From the NCBI GenBank assembly GCA_022606135.1, contig JABYQN010000003.1:3348001-3412000 (forward strand): a DNA stretch of 64,000 nt, written 5' to 3'. The notes under the pieces are model-generated. The model worked only from the letters and a program-made list of their open reading frames with translations. It was not told the origin of the DNA and ran no database searches. The DNA is from Fomes fomentarius. Taxonomy: Eukaryota; Basidiomycota; Agaricomycetes; Polyporales; Polyporaceae. The translations under genes were made by a program, and so were the position numbers. Shown here piece after piece: positions 1 through 11,576 of this stretch (within the stretch, counting starts at the first letter, position 1; the number at the start of each line of letters is the position of its first letter).

Positions 1-337
1 ATGCCTTCAATGCACTGGGTGTGAACAGTCTTGCAGGAATCTTCACCAATCCGTAAGCCGTCTGTTTCAACTAATCTGCAACGTTCCATGATACTAGCCA
101 GATCACTTGTATGCACATAGGCTCACAACGATCCTGGTCTCCCGATTCCTCATGGACCTACAAGAGACAGGTCTGCATACACAACACAGACACGGCCTAT
201 CCTCTATGAGCAGTATTCACATGTCTAGAGTGGTAGGTGCTATTGGGGTGGAGCTGAATGCTTCCGGACCAGTCGAGGACATTCAATCTGAAGACGGGGT
301 GCAAGCAGACTCCGCCGAGGAAAACGTATCAGTCTGA
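1..337 (+). CDS. DUF6533-family membrane protein, 3' end only (copy A)
   Basis: Only the C-terminal end of the gene is in the window; the rest lies upstream of base 1. I read a 16-nt exon at 37-52 (after an TTGCAG acceptor, before GTAAGC) spliced to a last exon starting about 119, giving a junction like IFTNPLTTILVSRFLMDL and then a polar tail ending in ENVSV at 337. The PLTSILVSRFLLDL-type motif after the last membrane segment recurs in the other DUF6533 copies here. It is closest to copy B (7017-8664, opposite strand), whose tail matches almost residue for residue. The function of DUF6533 proteins is unknown. Confidence 0.7.
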
Positions 338-1050
338 TGGCTGAGGGTATGGGCTGGGATTTATTGTACAGAATTGTGGTCAGGGTATCTTGAACGCAGA
401 AGTTGCAATCACATCCACTTCTGTAGACCAATTCCAAGGTGTGAGTCTGAAGTGGCGCCGGCCATGCACGCACTAGCACTCGGCCCGATGCATTACCGGA
501 GTTAGCGCTGGCAGGGAGGTGCAAGCAGCGACCGGAGATCGTTCTTTCCCGCTACGACCATCCCTGAGGGCCCTCTCTCTTTCCTTTACTGTCCTCTTCG
601 CTCCTTCAAGTCCAAAATGCAATCAGCGGCCGGCCCGGAGGCGAACGTGTTGGTATGGCGGATCTAACACTGCGACCTGCGCGAAGATTGCAATGTCAAG
701 AACTTTTTAGGCTCTCGGGTCAGTCGTTGTCAGAGACGTCTCCCCCTGAGCCTCCCTCGATCGCAGCGGTTCATGTCGAATCTCCGGATGTGGCCCTCTG
801 CGAGATCTTCTCTTTCTCGCGCTCTCCGTCCATGCCGCAATTATGTCGGATGTCAACTCAAGGGTGTATCCGTCTCAGCCTCAATACTCCAGAGACAGAT
901 GTTCTGAAGCAGCTCAGCCGTTCCTATTGAACTGGAACCGCAGTGCACCGCTTCCGATCCATTCGCGATCCAGCCAAATATCCCTGCCGCTCTTCTCCTG
1001 GGCACCATATATTCGGGCTACTCTATGTCAAGTGCGTATACGTTCCCTAA
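338..1050. other. Intergenic, no supported gene
   Basis: Short overlapping frames occur on both strands but none shows a family motif or a good splice pattern. The stretch separates the end of DUF6533 copy A from the F-box-like sequence. It may contain the 5' leader or a lost first exon of that gene, because no in-frame ATG lies between the stop at 1048 and the F-box-like segment. Confidence 0.4.
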
Positions 1051-2626
1051 CCCCCGCTGCTCCGCGACCGCATCCACGACAATGCCCCCCTTCTGAACCA
1101 CGATGTCCTCGCTGAAGTCATCCCTTACCTCTGCACATGCGATGTGCTCGCATATGGCACAACTTGTCACTTTCTGCGCCCCTTGGCCGTCCGACATGCC
1201 ATTCATGACGTCCAGTTCTCTTCGGCTGCTCGCCTTGCCAAGTTCTGTATCTTCATGCTCGAGGACTCACAGGCACGTATCCCCCACCTCCGCAACCTCA
1301 CAGTCCTCTCGGGTATCACTACAGAGCCCCGCACATTCTACGCCAGCCTCAGCCCGCTCGCACGACTTCTCACCCGAGCCTTCAACCTCGCGTCTCTATC
1401 CCTCCCTTGTGCCGACTTACTCCTGACCATCGAACCCGACCTCTTCCATGCGATCACCAAGCTCACCAGTCTCACCTCCCTCGCGCTCACCTCATTCGGC
1501 AATGACACTCAAGCCATGCTCCTGCAACTGCACTGCGCGCCGACGCTCCAACGACTCCTCGTCGCAGAGGAGTGGACGATGTACCAGGAAGACGCGGTCC
1601 GAACGATGGTCCTCCCCCTATGCCCAACCTGCGCACACTCGTGCTCAACAGCGTTCGATCCCCCCCTCTCCGCACGGCCCTGCCCACGCTCGCACCCTCC
1701 CTGCAGAGTCTACAGCTCTCCAAGGTCGAGTTCGACGACGGCGAGCCGGCTCAGGGGACATGGTGGACGTCATTTGACCATATTCGGGGAGACCTCCGCT
1801 CCCTCCGACTCCTTCGCACACCGCGGCCCGTGCGCGCACTCGAGATCGACGTGGTGCTCGATCGGCAGTCCGATTGGGACCCGGCGCCGGTCTTCGACGT
1901 TCTCTCTGCGGCATCACCACAGAGGCTCTCGATAGGGATGCAAGCGAATTTCAACCACCCCCTTTGGACGACGTACGCCCCCGCCATGCCCCGGCTGCGG
2001 TACCTCGAGCTTGTTGTGTCAGATGGAGATCCGGGCTCGCATGACCTCGAAAACTGGCTCGTAAGCCCTTTGGATCTAACTGCACCCGCCGTCACGGAAA
2101 AACTGACGACAGGAGCTTGTAGGACAACATCTCGCATCCCGGCCCTGCGACGCTCCTTGCCCTGGCCGTATACATCCAGCGTCCGCCGCAAGACCCACTC
2201 GCACATTCGCCAATTCCGAGTGCAGGCCCGATCGATACCCAGCTGGCGGCCCGGCTATTCTCCGCGCTCGCTCGCTCCATCCCGTCCCTTCGCCTGCTCG
2301 CGCTTAGTATCGGCACACAGCCACCGAAAAACTCGAGCACGAGCGCGTACGACGTCTTCAGCGGCGAGCAGTTTAATTGGTGGTGTGCGGAGCAACGCAG
2401 TTCTCCATCGGACAGTGACAGTTCTGTGACAAAGAGGACGGTGGGTTCGGTCTCGATCGCAAAGAAGTGCGGGGATGGCGACCCGGACTACGAACTGAAT
2501 TACGAACGGGTGCGGGGCTGGCGGAGGATAGCGGAGGACAGAGGCGCGCGGCTGTTTAGTGCGCTCCGGGAGGCGGACTTTGAGAAGCTCGGCGACGTGG
2601 ACGCGTTCCTTACCCCATTTGTCTGA
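1051..2626 (+). pseudogene. F-box/LRR-like protein, frameshifted
   Basis: From about 1096 the frame reads NHDVLAEVIPYLCTCDVLAY, which resembles the first helices of an F-box, followed by leucine-rich stretches (LRNLTVL, LTSLTSLALTSF, LQSLQLSKVEF) typical of F-box/LRR proteins that select targets for SCF ubiquitin ligases. The frame breaks in a C5 run near 1616; one extra base there restores a continuous reading. A 62-bp intron fits at 2061-2122, after which the frame runs on to a stop at 2624-2626, ending FLTPFV. No in-frame ATG precedes the F-box-like part. It is either a pseudogene or an intact gene with a sequencing error in the homopolymer and a missed first exon. The F-box assignment is by pattern only. 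Confidence 0.5.
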
Positions 2627-3099
2627 AAATCGGAAGGTTTTTTCATCTGCGCTTGTATACCTGCTCTTGCTGTGCGTACGTTACACCCCACCGGAATGAC
2701 TCATCCATCATTGTGCAGTTCAACAAGGCCGAAAGTGTGCCCGACTCGGATTTATGTCATGTAGGTCATTCAGTGTATGTGAACACTCAGCGATTTTTCA
2801 ATGTCAGATGATGATCTAGTCAGAAGGTGCATCTCCATCAAGTGCCTTCAAGCATGTCAAGCGAATCCAACTCGTGCTTTTCTCGTCTACTTGCCCATCT
2901 GTCGTAAGTTGAGCGCTTGTGCGGTCTCGAGTGCCAACGTCCTGCTGGGGGTTGGCCGTGGGGGGCGAGACGCTTCGGGCCTGTCTGTCAAGCACGCTGC
3001 TTGATTCATGAACGTGAGCTCACCCAGGCCCTGGCCAGGCAAGATATATCTTGACATGGGAGATTAATAGATGCCACATCGCGAGCGGTCCCACCACAA
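2627..3099. other. Intergenic between the two F-box-like genes
   Basis: No convincing coding frame is visible. It holds the presumed 3' end of the upstream gene and the distal promoter of the next one. Confidence 0.35.
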
Positions 3100-3123
3100 C
3101 CCCCCCCCCCCCCCCCCCCCCCC
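3100..3123. repeat. Uninterrupted C24 homopolymer
   Basis: Twenty-four consecutive cytosines lie 99 bp upstream of the ATG of the F-box gene at 3222. A poly-C/poly-G tract of this length can vary in copy number and can form unusual DNA structures. Its exact length is also vulnerable to sequencing error. Confidence 0.95.
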
Positions 3124-3221
3124 ATTCAACCGTTGAGCCCTTCTCCCAACGCCACAGTCCTCCCTTCCATCGTCGACCATTTTTTTTATCCCACCGCACT
3201 AAGCCAGTCGCAGCGAAGAGA

Positions 3222-4799
3222 ATGATGGACGACCTCCCCTCCGAACTGCTCTCCCACATCTTCGCGTATGCGTGCACGGACGGCGGGTACACCGGCGCGA
3301 GCCTCTCTGCCGTGTCGAAACGCGTTCGTGCGCACGCACGCCGCCATGCCCTCCAGACCGTCGTGCTCGAGAGCTGGCCGCAGATCGTCGCGTTCTCGGC
3401 CTTTCTCGACGCACGAGCAGTAGCAGCAGCAGCAGCAGCGATGGAGGAGGAGCAGGAGCAGGAGCAGGAGGAGTGCTGCGTGTACCACTTGTACATGACT
3501 GACCGCCCGAGTGCCTGGCTCGCACACGTTTACTATGACTATGACGACGCCGACCCAGAATCGCAAGCCAAGGCCCAGTCCGAGGGTAACGAGGGTCCAC
3601 TATCACCGAACTCGAACTCAGAGTCAGACCCCCTGTGGACATGGACAGCGCAAACGCAAACGCAAAGATGGTCACCGGCACTGCGCGTGACGTCGAGCAC
3701 GCGTACAGTATCCTCACTAGGGTCGGACACTCCCTGCGCACGCTTGCGCTCATACTCTTCGACGACCACGCCACGCCCAGCGCACACGTACTGTCCTTCC
3801 CACTCCTCGAAGAGCTCACCGTGCACAGCTCGTTCTTCCGCGCCGTTGGACTCGCCGAGGACCCGACGCAGAAGCCGGGCTCGTACGAAGCGGCGAAGGA
3901 CCGTCTCGCTCTGTCGTCCATCGCCATCGCAGACGCGCAGGCAGACGCGGTACTACTACTAGGAGGAGGAGGAGATGGAAGAAGGGCAACACAGCGGGAC
4001 CCGGCGATCCCGACGCTCCGCAACTTGCACATCGTGCAGAACGTCGCGTTCGGCTACGACTTTGTGCGCCAGGTGTCGACGCTCGCGCCCGCTCTCGCGC
4101 ATCTGCGGCTCTCCGCGCTGAGCTGTGCGGTGTTCCAGAACGGAGACGTCGTCCGGAACGGCGTGGCCGAGCTGGTCGTGCGCGGCGCTAATGCGGTGGA
4201 AGAGTCGGACGCGGCGAGGCGCATGTGCACCGCGGATCCTGCATGCTGCTTCCCTGCGACGCTAGAGCGGCTCGTGCTTCAGTTCCATAACGAGCAAGCC
4301 AAGATCTCCCCTCAGTGGACGTCTTCGGCTCCGGTATGTCTTCCTTCCCAACGCTGTCTGTCTTTCACGCCAGCCGCAGCATGCACTAATGCCGAGCAGT
4401 CTTCCGCCTACCATGCCGTCTATCTTCAAACTCAGACAAAGTCCATGCTCACCTCGCTCTCTAAGCACATCCGGCATGACGTCAAGAAGCGTGTCGTCGT
4501 CCTCCGCCCGTACCTGTATACGGGCGCCCGGATGCGTCGGCATTGGTATACCGTCCCGGACGCGCCACATTACGCCGACATCGCGTGGAGTTGGAAGGCG
4601 CGCAGTGGTGGCGAGGAGGGATTTTGGGAGTGGCCTGTCGACGAGGCAGATGTGCTCCTTGGGTATGGGTATCCATGTAATGGCACAGGCGGTAGCGGCG
4701 GAGAGGGGAAGTCCTATCAACGTGCGTGGCTCCTAGTTGTCGTCCTCGGGTCCAACGCTGACGTGCTCAGTGCTCTGTTTAGCCCGCATCGTGTCCTGA
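3222..4799 (+). CDS. F-box domain protein
   Basis: The N-terminus reads MMDDLPSELLSHIFAYAC, a clear F-box start, so the likely role is substrate recognition in an SCF-type ubiquitin ligase. A polyalanine run and an EQEQEQ acidic run (3417-3470) follow. Reading then moves to another frame; a short intron at 3586-3623 (38 nt, GTAAC...AG) or a frameshift joins them. The second part has leucine-rich segments such as LRNLHIV and LRLSALSC. A good intron fits at 4334-4399 with a CTAAT branch point. Another at 4722-4770 (GTGCGT...GCTGAC...CTCAG) gives a stop at 4797-4799; without it the frame runs to 4843. The 38-nt intron is unusually short, so that junction is the weakest point. The substrate is not inferable. 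Confidence 0.65.
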
Positions 4800-4953
4800 G
4801 TCTTGATTGTCGGATTTCTTCGGACACGCTGGGCGACGGATGAATGGAACCCAGCTGTAGGCTACAAAATCCCTCCAGAGGGGAAAACAATAAGTTAAGT
4901 ACAATACAACAAAATAAATGATCTGTCCAGGGTCGAAAGAAAGTCATGACGGG

Positions 4954-6098
4954 TCATCTCGGAGTGTAAGGCGGAGGTACAAAGACACGACTGCCACGGT
5001 CGTTCACGAACCGGATCCCAGAGTCGAGCGTCTGCTCGACGCGTACCGTCCGCGCCTGCTCGACGTCGATCGGCGGAGGGCGCTTCAGGTTCCCAGACAG
5101 GATCCGCACGAGCCCGAGCTTCGCGTGCGCAGGCGGCGGTGTCGCGATCGCCGTCGCCGTCGCCGTCGCCACCGACTCTGCCATGGAGTCGCGGTATCGA
5201 TTGGGCTCGAGTTTCGCGTGGGCGAACGGGGCTGGTGTGGCGAGCGTCGCGGTGTCCGACATCGAGTCCCGGAATCGGTTGGGTTCCAGTGTGTATAGGA
5301 TGGGATCCTTCAGGTATCCGGGCTCGGCCCACGTCGCCCTCCTCTCTGAATGCTCCGGTGGAAGGTGGACGGGGACGGGGAAGGTGGTGCCAAGAGGAGA
5401 GACCGCGAATGCGTTGGACGAGAGCAATTGGGGTTCGAAGCCGGGGGTGAGCGGGATTTTCTCCATGATGTGGGAGGTGAGGGGTAGCTCGGAAATGGTG
5501 CCAGATGAGCTGGAGGACGTGCTGAACGAGAGCGCGATGCTCCGGCGTCGCGCCTTGCGCGGCGCGTCTGGGAGTGGCGAAGGCGGAGACCGGTCTGCAA
5601 CGGGCCAGTCAGTAGTGTTCGCACGGCATAGTGCAATGTGTGCATAGATAGAACGGAGACTACCGACCTATTCGACGGAGACGCTCCCGCCTCTTGATTA
5701 TCCAGTATCCGATGAAGATGGTAGCGAGGATGAGGATTGCGCTCCCGCCTGCGGCTGCGGCAATTACGAGACTGAAGCCGCCGGTGTCAGGACTGGCAGC
5801 AACCGACTCCGAGACATCGAAGACCCCCTCGGGCTGTGCGGCTTGACCTGGTACTGGGACCGCAGGTCCATCCTGTCGACGCTCTACATACGCGTACGCT
5901 CCTCGTCGAGGTAAGTAGGTGTCTATGGGGAGAGGTCAGAATTGTCTGTATCGATATTCAATCACGCGAATGCTGCTGACCTGCATCATAGATCATCCCC
6001 GGACTTCGAACGTGGGAGATGTATCGGCCGCGTTCATCCAGCTGGAAAACGCGAAGATCGTCTGATGCTCGCCGATCTAGTACGCCCTGTCCATTCAT
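4954..6098 (-). CDS. Single-pass membrane protein with cytosolic PPxY tail
   Basis: Three exons (6098-5981, 5922-5668, 5594-4954) join in frame to 337 residues. The N-terminal about 90 residues show no signal peptide. A strong membrane segment follows (FSLVIAAAAGG...ILILATIFIGYW) with a positive stop-transfer KRRERLRR. The cytosolic tail is Ser/Pro-rich. It carries a two-copy internal repeat (LEPNRFRDSM and LEPNRYRDSM, each with an alanine/threonine stretch ending AHAKL) and ends VFVPPPYTPR. PPxY motifs are known ligands of WW domains, including those of Rsp5/NEDD4 ubiquitin ligases, so an adaptor or turnover role is possible but inferred. I do not recognise the family. It converges with the F-box gene (about 155 bp apart). 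The start at 6098 is the first in-frame ATG after a stop. Confidence 0.7.
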
Positions 6099-7016
6099 AA
6101 GGTCGTATCAAACGAAACGCTGACCTGCCAGCGAACTGTCTTCAAGACGGACAGGAAAGGAAGGTCCGTCAATCAAAAAAAGGGAGAGAGAAAAAGAACA
6201 GCGAGAGCCCGCTCGAGCCTCGGGGAGGCTTGGAAGATGAAGGGGAAGAAGGGGGAAAGGGGAGAAAAAGAGAAACAACTTCACACGCGCGCGATGGACA
6301 TCTCTCCATCATAAGTGGCAGCGGGTATGTCATGGTGCCGTCGGCGACGGAGGTGGGAAGCAGTGCGGAGACAAATGAAAATTTGGAATGTGCTTGGCTC
6401 TAGATCTGCTACTTATTACTTATGCCTCTTGTGGACGTTTCAATATATCGTTTCAAGTGCCAATGTGCCATCAATTGCGGGGCCGTTCTGGCGAATAGGA
6501 AAAGAGAGAGCCTCGGGGATGTCTAAAAGCCATCAGTCCAATGCAGTGTTGTCATGATGCAAACCTCGACTGATCGCGGTCACCTTGATGGACTTCCGGG
6601 CATCTCAGGCCATGTACGGCGCACATAGTACGTGTGTGGAAGGCTTGAGAAGGGATAGTGTAGACAATGAGAGGACGACTCCACCATGCACTAGGGAGTA
6701 TACGATACAAGCACAAGTCTTGCAAGCCGTGACACTTGAACGGAGAACAAGCGCCCGGGTATGTGGCGGATCGCTCCGGTTCGATTGGCGCTGTGATCAA
6801 TGCGCGCGCCAATGGGCCAGCTGGACCGTTCATTCGGAATTGGTCTATGGCAATGACCTCCATGGCAGTAACAGAAGGTGCAGGCTGTGATTCCAGCTGC
6901 AACGCATATCGGAAGTCATTGCCAGAGAAAAATACGCAGAAAGTACATTGCATGTATCCCGACGCCGTTCTACTACTCCACTACCCAGAGTCCTCTATGA
7001 CCCATGTCGTCAGCCA
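6099..7016. other. Intergenic; one unassigned minus-strand frame
   Basis: The first 200 bp are pyrimidine-rich on the minus strand and look like the promoter and leader of the membrane-protein gene. A 133-residue open frame on the minus strand (6953-6552) and an overlapping plus frame exist, but neither has a recognisable motif, splice pattern or partner. I see no supported gene. Confidence 0.35.
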
Positions 7017-8664
7017 TCAGACAGATACCGATTCCCCGACGGAGTCAGTTTGTACCCTATCTTCAGATTGAATGTCTTCGACCGGTCCGGGAGCATTGAG
7101 CTCCACTCCAATGGAACCTATCACTCTAGACATGTGAATACTGCTCATAGAGGAGATGCCGTGTCTATGCTGTGTATGTATATCTGTCTCTTGCAGGTTC
7201 ATGAGGAATCGGGAGACCAGGATTGATGTGAGCCTATGCAGATGCAAGTGATTTCGCTAGCACCATGGGTCATTTTCAAATAGATGCACCAGCCGGCTTA
7301 CGGATCGACGAATATTTCTGCAAGACTAGTGATACCCACTGAGATGAAGGAAGTGCCCTGAGGGGTTTGCGAGAGAGAATTGAGATCAGTGCATGCTCAC
7401 TAGCAGGGAGAGGCGATTCTACATACAACTACGAATAACGTGATGAAGTAGAAGACATTGAGAAGAAGTTGAGCACTGAGAGAGTATGGGTTAAAGATTG
7501 CGGGTAAGAAATCCATTTGTTTCCCATACAAGAAGTAGAGAAGACCTGAACATCAGTCGCATCAGCTATGGTGACACCGGATATTTCCTGTGACTTGCCA
7601 TCTCTGAGCAGAACACCCGCGAATCCCTGGGTACGGGAATTTTTGTGAGTCGACCTCCATGTGATGATCAAGACCAGAACATCCGCGACAATCAACGATG
7701 CTCGGGAAGTTACAGCCACTGGATGTATCACTGGTCAATCGGATGCTAGTCTTCCGAGATAGAACGTACTGCTGCCGATTTTGACATCATCAGCCTACAG
7801 GTAGGTAACCTGTACGATAGTCTCTGAGACGCACTGAACACACTTACATTTTCTGTGCTTCCAATGAGAGCGAATAAGTGAAATCACAGCCATAGTCAGG
7901 GCCTGAGGAAAAGCTCCAAAACGGTATGTAGATCTATCGAAACCGTGAGGAAAGAATGAAGGGACTCTCGCACAGTAAACATGCTCACTACGGCAGTTAT
8001 GCTAGTAACAAGTGACAGCACAAGAACAACGAGCGCGATTGTCAGGTTTCTTCTGCTCAAAGCATACACCCTCAGGGCTGAGAAGACTGCAAGCAGTTCA
8101 GTAATGCAACCAGGCAACTCTTTCGCTCACTAACCTCCCCAAGGAATATACTGTAAGTATTCGGAAATAGAGGATATGTAATTCTCAACCACACATCTAT
8201 TGGAACATGTTTGATGATCAGGTGACATGAGCGATTGACCACCATGCCTACATCTGTATGAGATGCGGATTAAAATTAAAGGAATGTACCCCCAAAACGA
8301 GAAACTCACTTCGTAATCCATTGAGTAAGACCACCAAGGGAAGGCGTACGTCATGTAGAACAAGGTGCAGTACCGGTTGACAAAAAACAGAATAGTTGCA
8401 CCGGTGATCTTCTTGTTCCAGAACAAGTAGATCTCCCTGTCGAGAGTGATGATATAATCATACCATAACATAGCTAGAGGGGACAACTTCATTCAGCAAT
8501 GGCCCGTAGAGGAGCGTCGTTTTCTTGGTTACCTGCGAGGCCGGTGTCAGCATATGTATACACTAAACTATGATACTCATTCAGTCGAGGTATCAGTGTA
8601 CGGAAAGTTGTGAAACTTACCCAGCAAAGTATGAGGACACATCACTAAGGGTTGTATTAGACAT
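7017..8664 (-). CDS. DUF6533-family membrane protein (copy B)
   Basis: The likely start at 8664 gives MSNTTLSDVSSYF. The DUF6533 signature follows at about 8475-8330: YDYIITLDREIYLFWNKK, then ITGATILFFVNRY. Later membrane segments include FSALRVYALSRRNLTIALVV (about 8090-8030) and a piece containing SLIVADVLVLIITW (about 7700). A 16-nt micro-exon (7317-7302) joins the last exon, which carries PLTSILVSRFLMNL and a polar tail ending at 7017. The small second exon does not splice cleanly by eye, so the 5' model is uncertain and the gene could be damaged there. Its nearest relative in the window is partial copy A. Members of this family are predicted multi-pass membrane proteins of unknown function. 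Confidence 0.75.
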
Positions 8665-9931
8665 GGCGGCGCAGATGTCTTGCTAATGTCAGAAAGGAGG
8701 CTGGCTATAAGCTCCGAGGCATGGTCAAGGTGTGCGGTATCTCCTATGGACTCATATACTCCCCTGATGTGCGGTACTGCTGATAGCTTGAAATAGCATC
8801 GCACTTCCCGATGCCCCAAGTTATGACATCTGTGTCAACCTACTTCTGAATGAGTTTCAGGAAGCTGATTTTGATACGGGTCGTGTCGCACCACAGTCCA
8901 AACTGTCAGTTACGAGATGTGAGTCACTCTACCACCCCGTTCGCCCTTTGTATCTCCGGCGAGGTGCGTATCACGACACCGCGGTTATAATATCCATGGG
9001 AATGACAGCGGCCAGACCGCAATTGCCTGCCGGCGGCACGAAGAGTATGGACCAGCAAATCATTGGATGCGTGTACGATACTAGGACTGGTGGAGGTGCC
9101 ATGCAGTGCTTAGCAATGATGCAGTCACTGAAGAATAAAAAACGGAACAAGGAGAACAAGGAGAAGATGACTTGATTGAGGGGCGAAGAAGTCGCGCGCG
9201 GCAGTGTACGTAGGGGTGAAGCGGCTTCAAGTTTGGCGTGTCCTGCCATTGGGTCAGGCGAGAAATATCGGCTGCTGAGGTGAAGAAACCATGCACTGCT
9301 ATAGCACCGTGTTTTGAAGAAAAGCAACAGAGAAGGTGTCCAAAGTAGTATATACAGCAAGCAGGTTCAGATCGCACAGTCCTCAAGACGAGCTGATTTG
9401 AAGGGGACTCGCTACTGCATGGATTCGCAACTCTTCAACATGTGAGCCTACATGAAACGATGATTGTGTTGTCTGAGAGTCATGTGCAGGGTCACATGTA
9501 TATGCATTGACTACTCCGTAACTTACGTGTACGCTTTGGAACTAGCTACCAGTAGGAGAGAAGGTCTTAGATTAGCTGCAAGCGAGCGTTGAACATGAAG
9601 TGTGGAAATGTGACGATGTGAATCATGTTTCAGCGCATTGACGATGGTGTGAGACTGGCACCTCTGGGAATGTGGTAAAGAGTGGTACCAGCTGAGCACC
9701 GTAGTATTCCTCCTTCAATATAGCATCTTGCGCTCCTTGTGTCAGGGCTTGATCCTGCTCAGGCGGGATCATAACGCAGTATACATTCAATGCACGGAAA
9801 AATAAATAGCACAAGACTGCAGACTTGAGAATTTGATGGAGAATAGAATCGATGGACCATCAAATGAAAATAGTAGAACGAAAAAGCTGAACCCCAGTCT
9901 CTGGAACTGAATTAACGAAAGGGACAAACTA
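8665..9931. other. Intergenic, no supported gene
   Basis: Minus-strand frames of 80-129 residues (for example 9360-8971) lack recognisable motifs. The first part should hold the promoter of copy B. No repeat structure was noticed. Confidence 0.35.
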
Positions 9932-11576
9932 TCATTCATGACTGTCTGTTTCCCAAGTGTGATCATCCTGCACCATGCCGTTTTGACGAAAATCATCTTG
10001 CTCTGCGTGAGCTGGGATGTTACCAGGCAGAGAAGTACCAAGAGACCCGATAAATCCTTCTATGTTTGAGATCTCAATATCGGATAGTATATTGATGTGT
10101 TGGCTGCGTCTGTTGGCTATTTGCAGATCAATTAGAAATCGGGATACGAGGATTGGAGTGGATCTGTCAGAAATGATTGTGAGTAAATATGATAGACAAG
10201 ATAATGGTTTGATATGTACAAGTCTATGAAAACAGAACCCAAAGCGCTGACCAAATCCAGCATCTCCATGGAGTCTACTGACTGCATAAAGTTTAATTGG
10301 AGATCCATCTAACAAGTTATGTTGTTACTCACTGAAATTGGCACAAGGATCAAGATTAGACTGCCTGAATGAAGTAGTAGTAGAACACTGTGGAGTAGGA
10401 GTTGTGATCAATCTATATGTAAGAAGATAATCAAAGCATACATGAAACACAAGACACCTAGATTGATGTGTGAGAAACAACTATAAGGTACAATGGTGAT
10501 AGCTCACTCACCATTCTTGAAGAGTACTTCTGCCAAAGGACTCTTTGGTCCTCCAAACTTGATAGTCTTGTATGTTGAATGCCATGTGATGAAAATGACA
10601 AGAATATCTGCAATAACCACAGCAGCTCTTGCAATGATCATCACTTGATTCAGATTAAGAGGTTTAGAGTGACGATCCACTGATGCTAGTTCAACTGTTT
10701 CTTACATCTGGGCAATTCTCAGTATGGTACTATCTGTGGACTGGGGCCATAAACTCACAGTTCGTTTGCCTGGACTGTGAGATTGAGTGTACCAGAGCAT
10801 TCAGAAGAGATGGAGTAAACTGTGGTTGTAGCCAATCCAACCTGAGAAGGCAATGAAATCAGCATGTATTAGTAGCACAAGCTTGCTGTAGGCACCAAAA
10901 AGTACACCAGAGGGCCTGCTGATAGCACAAAGACACTGAGTGCGGCAGTCCAGCTTTGTTGACTCAGGACATATGCACGTAGTGCTGAAAATGCTGCAAT
11001 GAAGGGTCAGGCAATAGGTTCAACAGAGAAGTAGTATAACCTACCGGCCCATGGTATGTACTGAAGTGCTCCAATAGTTCCCAATAGATAGAACTGAGTT
11101 ACGCAGCTACGCTTGATGTGTGAAAAGGAGCAGTCTACGACGGCCGGGGTATACTAAGCGACTCACCTCTACTTGTGATGTTAATACAGTGCGGTGAATG
11201 TCAAGATAATTTACTCGCCTCGGAGCTTGACGGATCTATCCATGGGATCCATGGTAGCTCACCAACATTGGTTAACAAGGCAAGATAGCGATTTGCTATG
11301 AACAAGATTGAGGCTGCGTTGAGCTTCCCCCTCCAAAATAGGTTGATTTCATTATCAAATGTGACGATATGCTCATAGATGAGCAAAGCTAATTGTGCAA
11401 TTTCGGTCATTGCAGTCCCCTTCAGAGATTATTCACCTACCGACTCCGCCAGTTGACGTTAATCCATAGGTATATCTAGGAGTTTATGGTTAATCAACGT
11501 CAATCAATGAAGTGCGGGGATGCAGTAGAGGTGCATGATCGTACTTCCACATATCATACGTAGATTCATCGGCCAT
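9932..11576 (-). CDS. DUF6533-family membrane protein (copy C, tandem unit 1)
   Basis: From the ATG at 11576 the exons join as MADESTYDMWK, YTYGLTSTGGV and then ALLIYEHIVTFDNEINLFW, the DUF6533 signature, followed by AASILFIANRYLALL. Further membrane segments are interrupted by short introns down to 10500, including a segment with AAVVIADILVIFITWHSTY. The last exon holds TPILVSRFLIDL and a polar tail to 9932. It is a near-duplicate of copy D (14537-16174), with matching exon borders and very similar 3' ends. The reading frame is preserved in the exons checked, so it may be functional. No cellular role is known. Confidence 0.75.
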
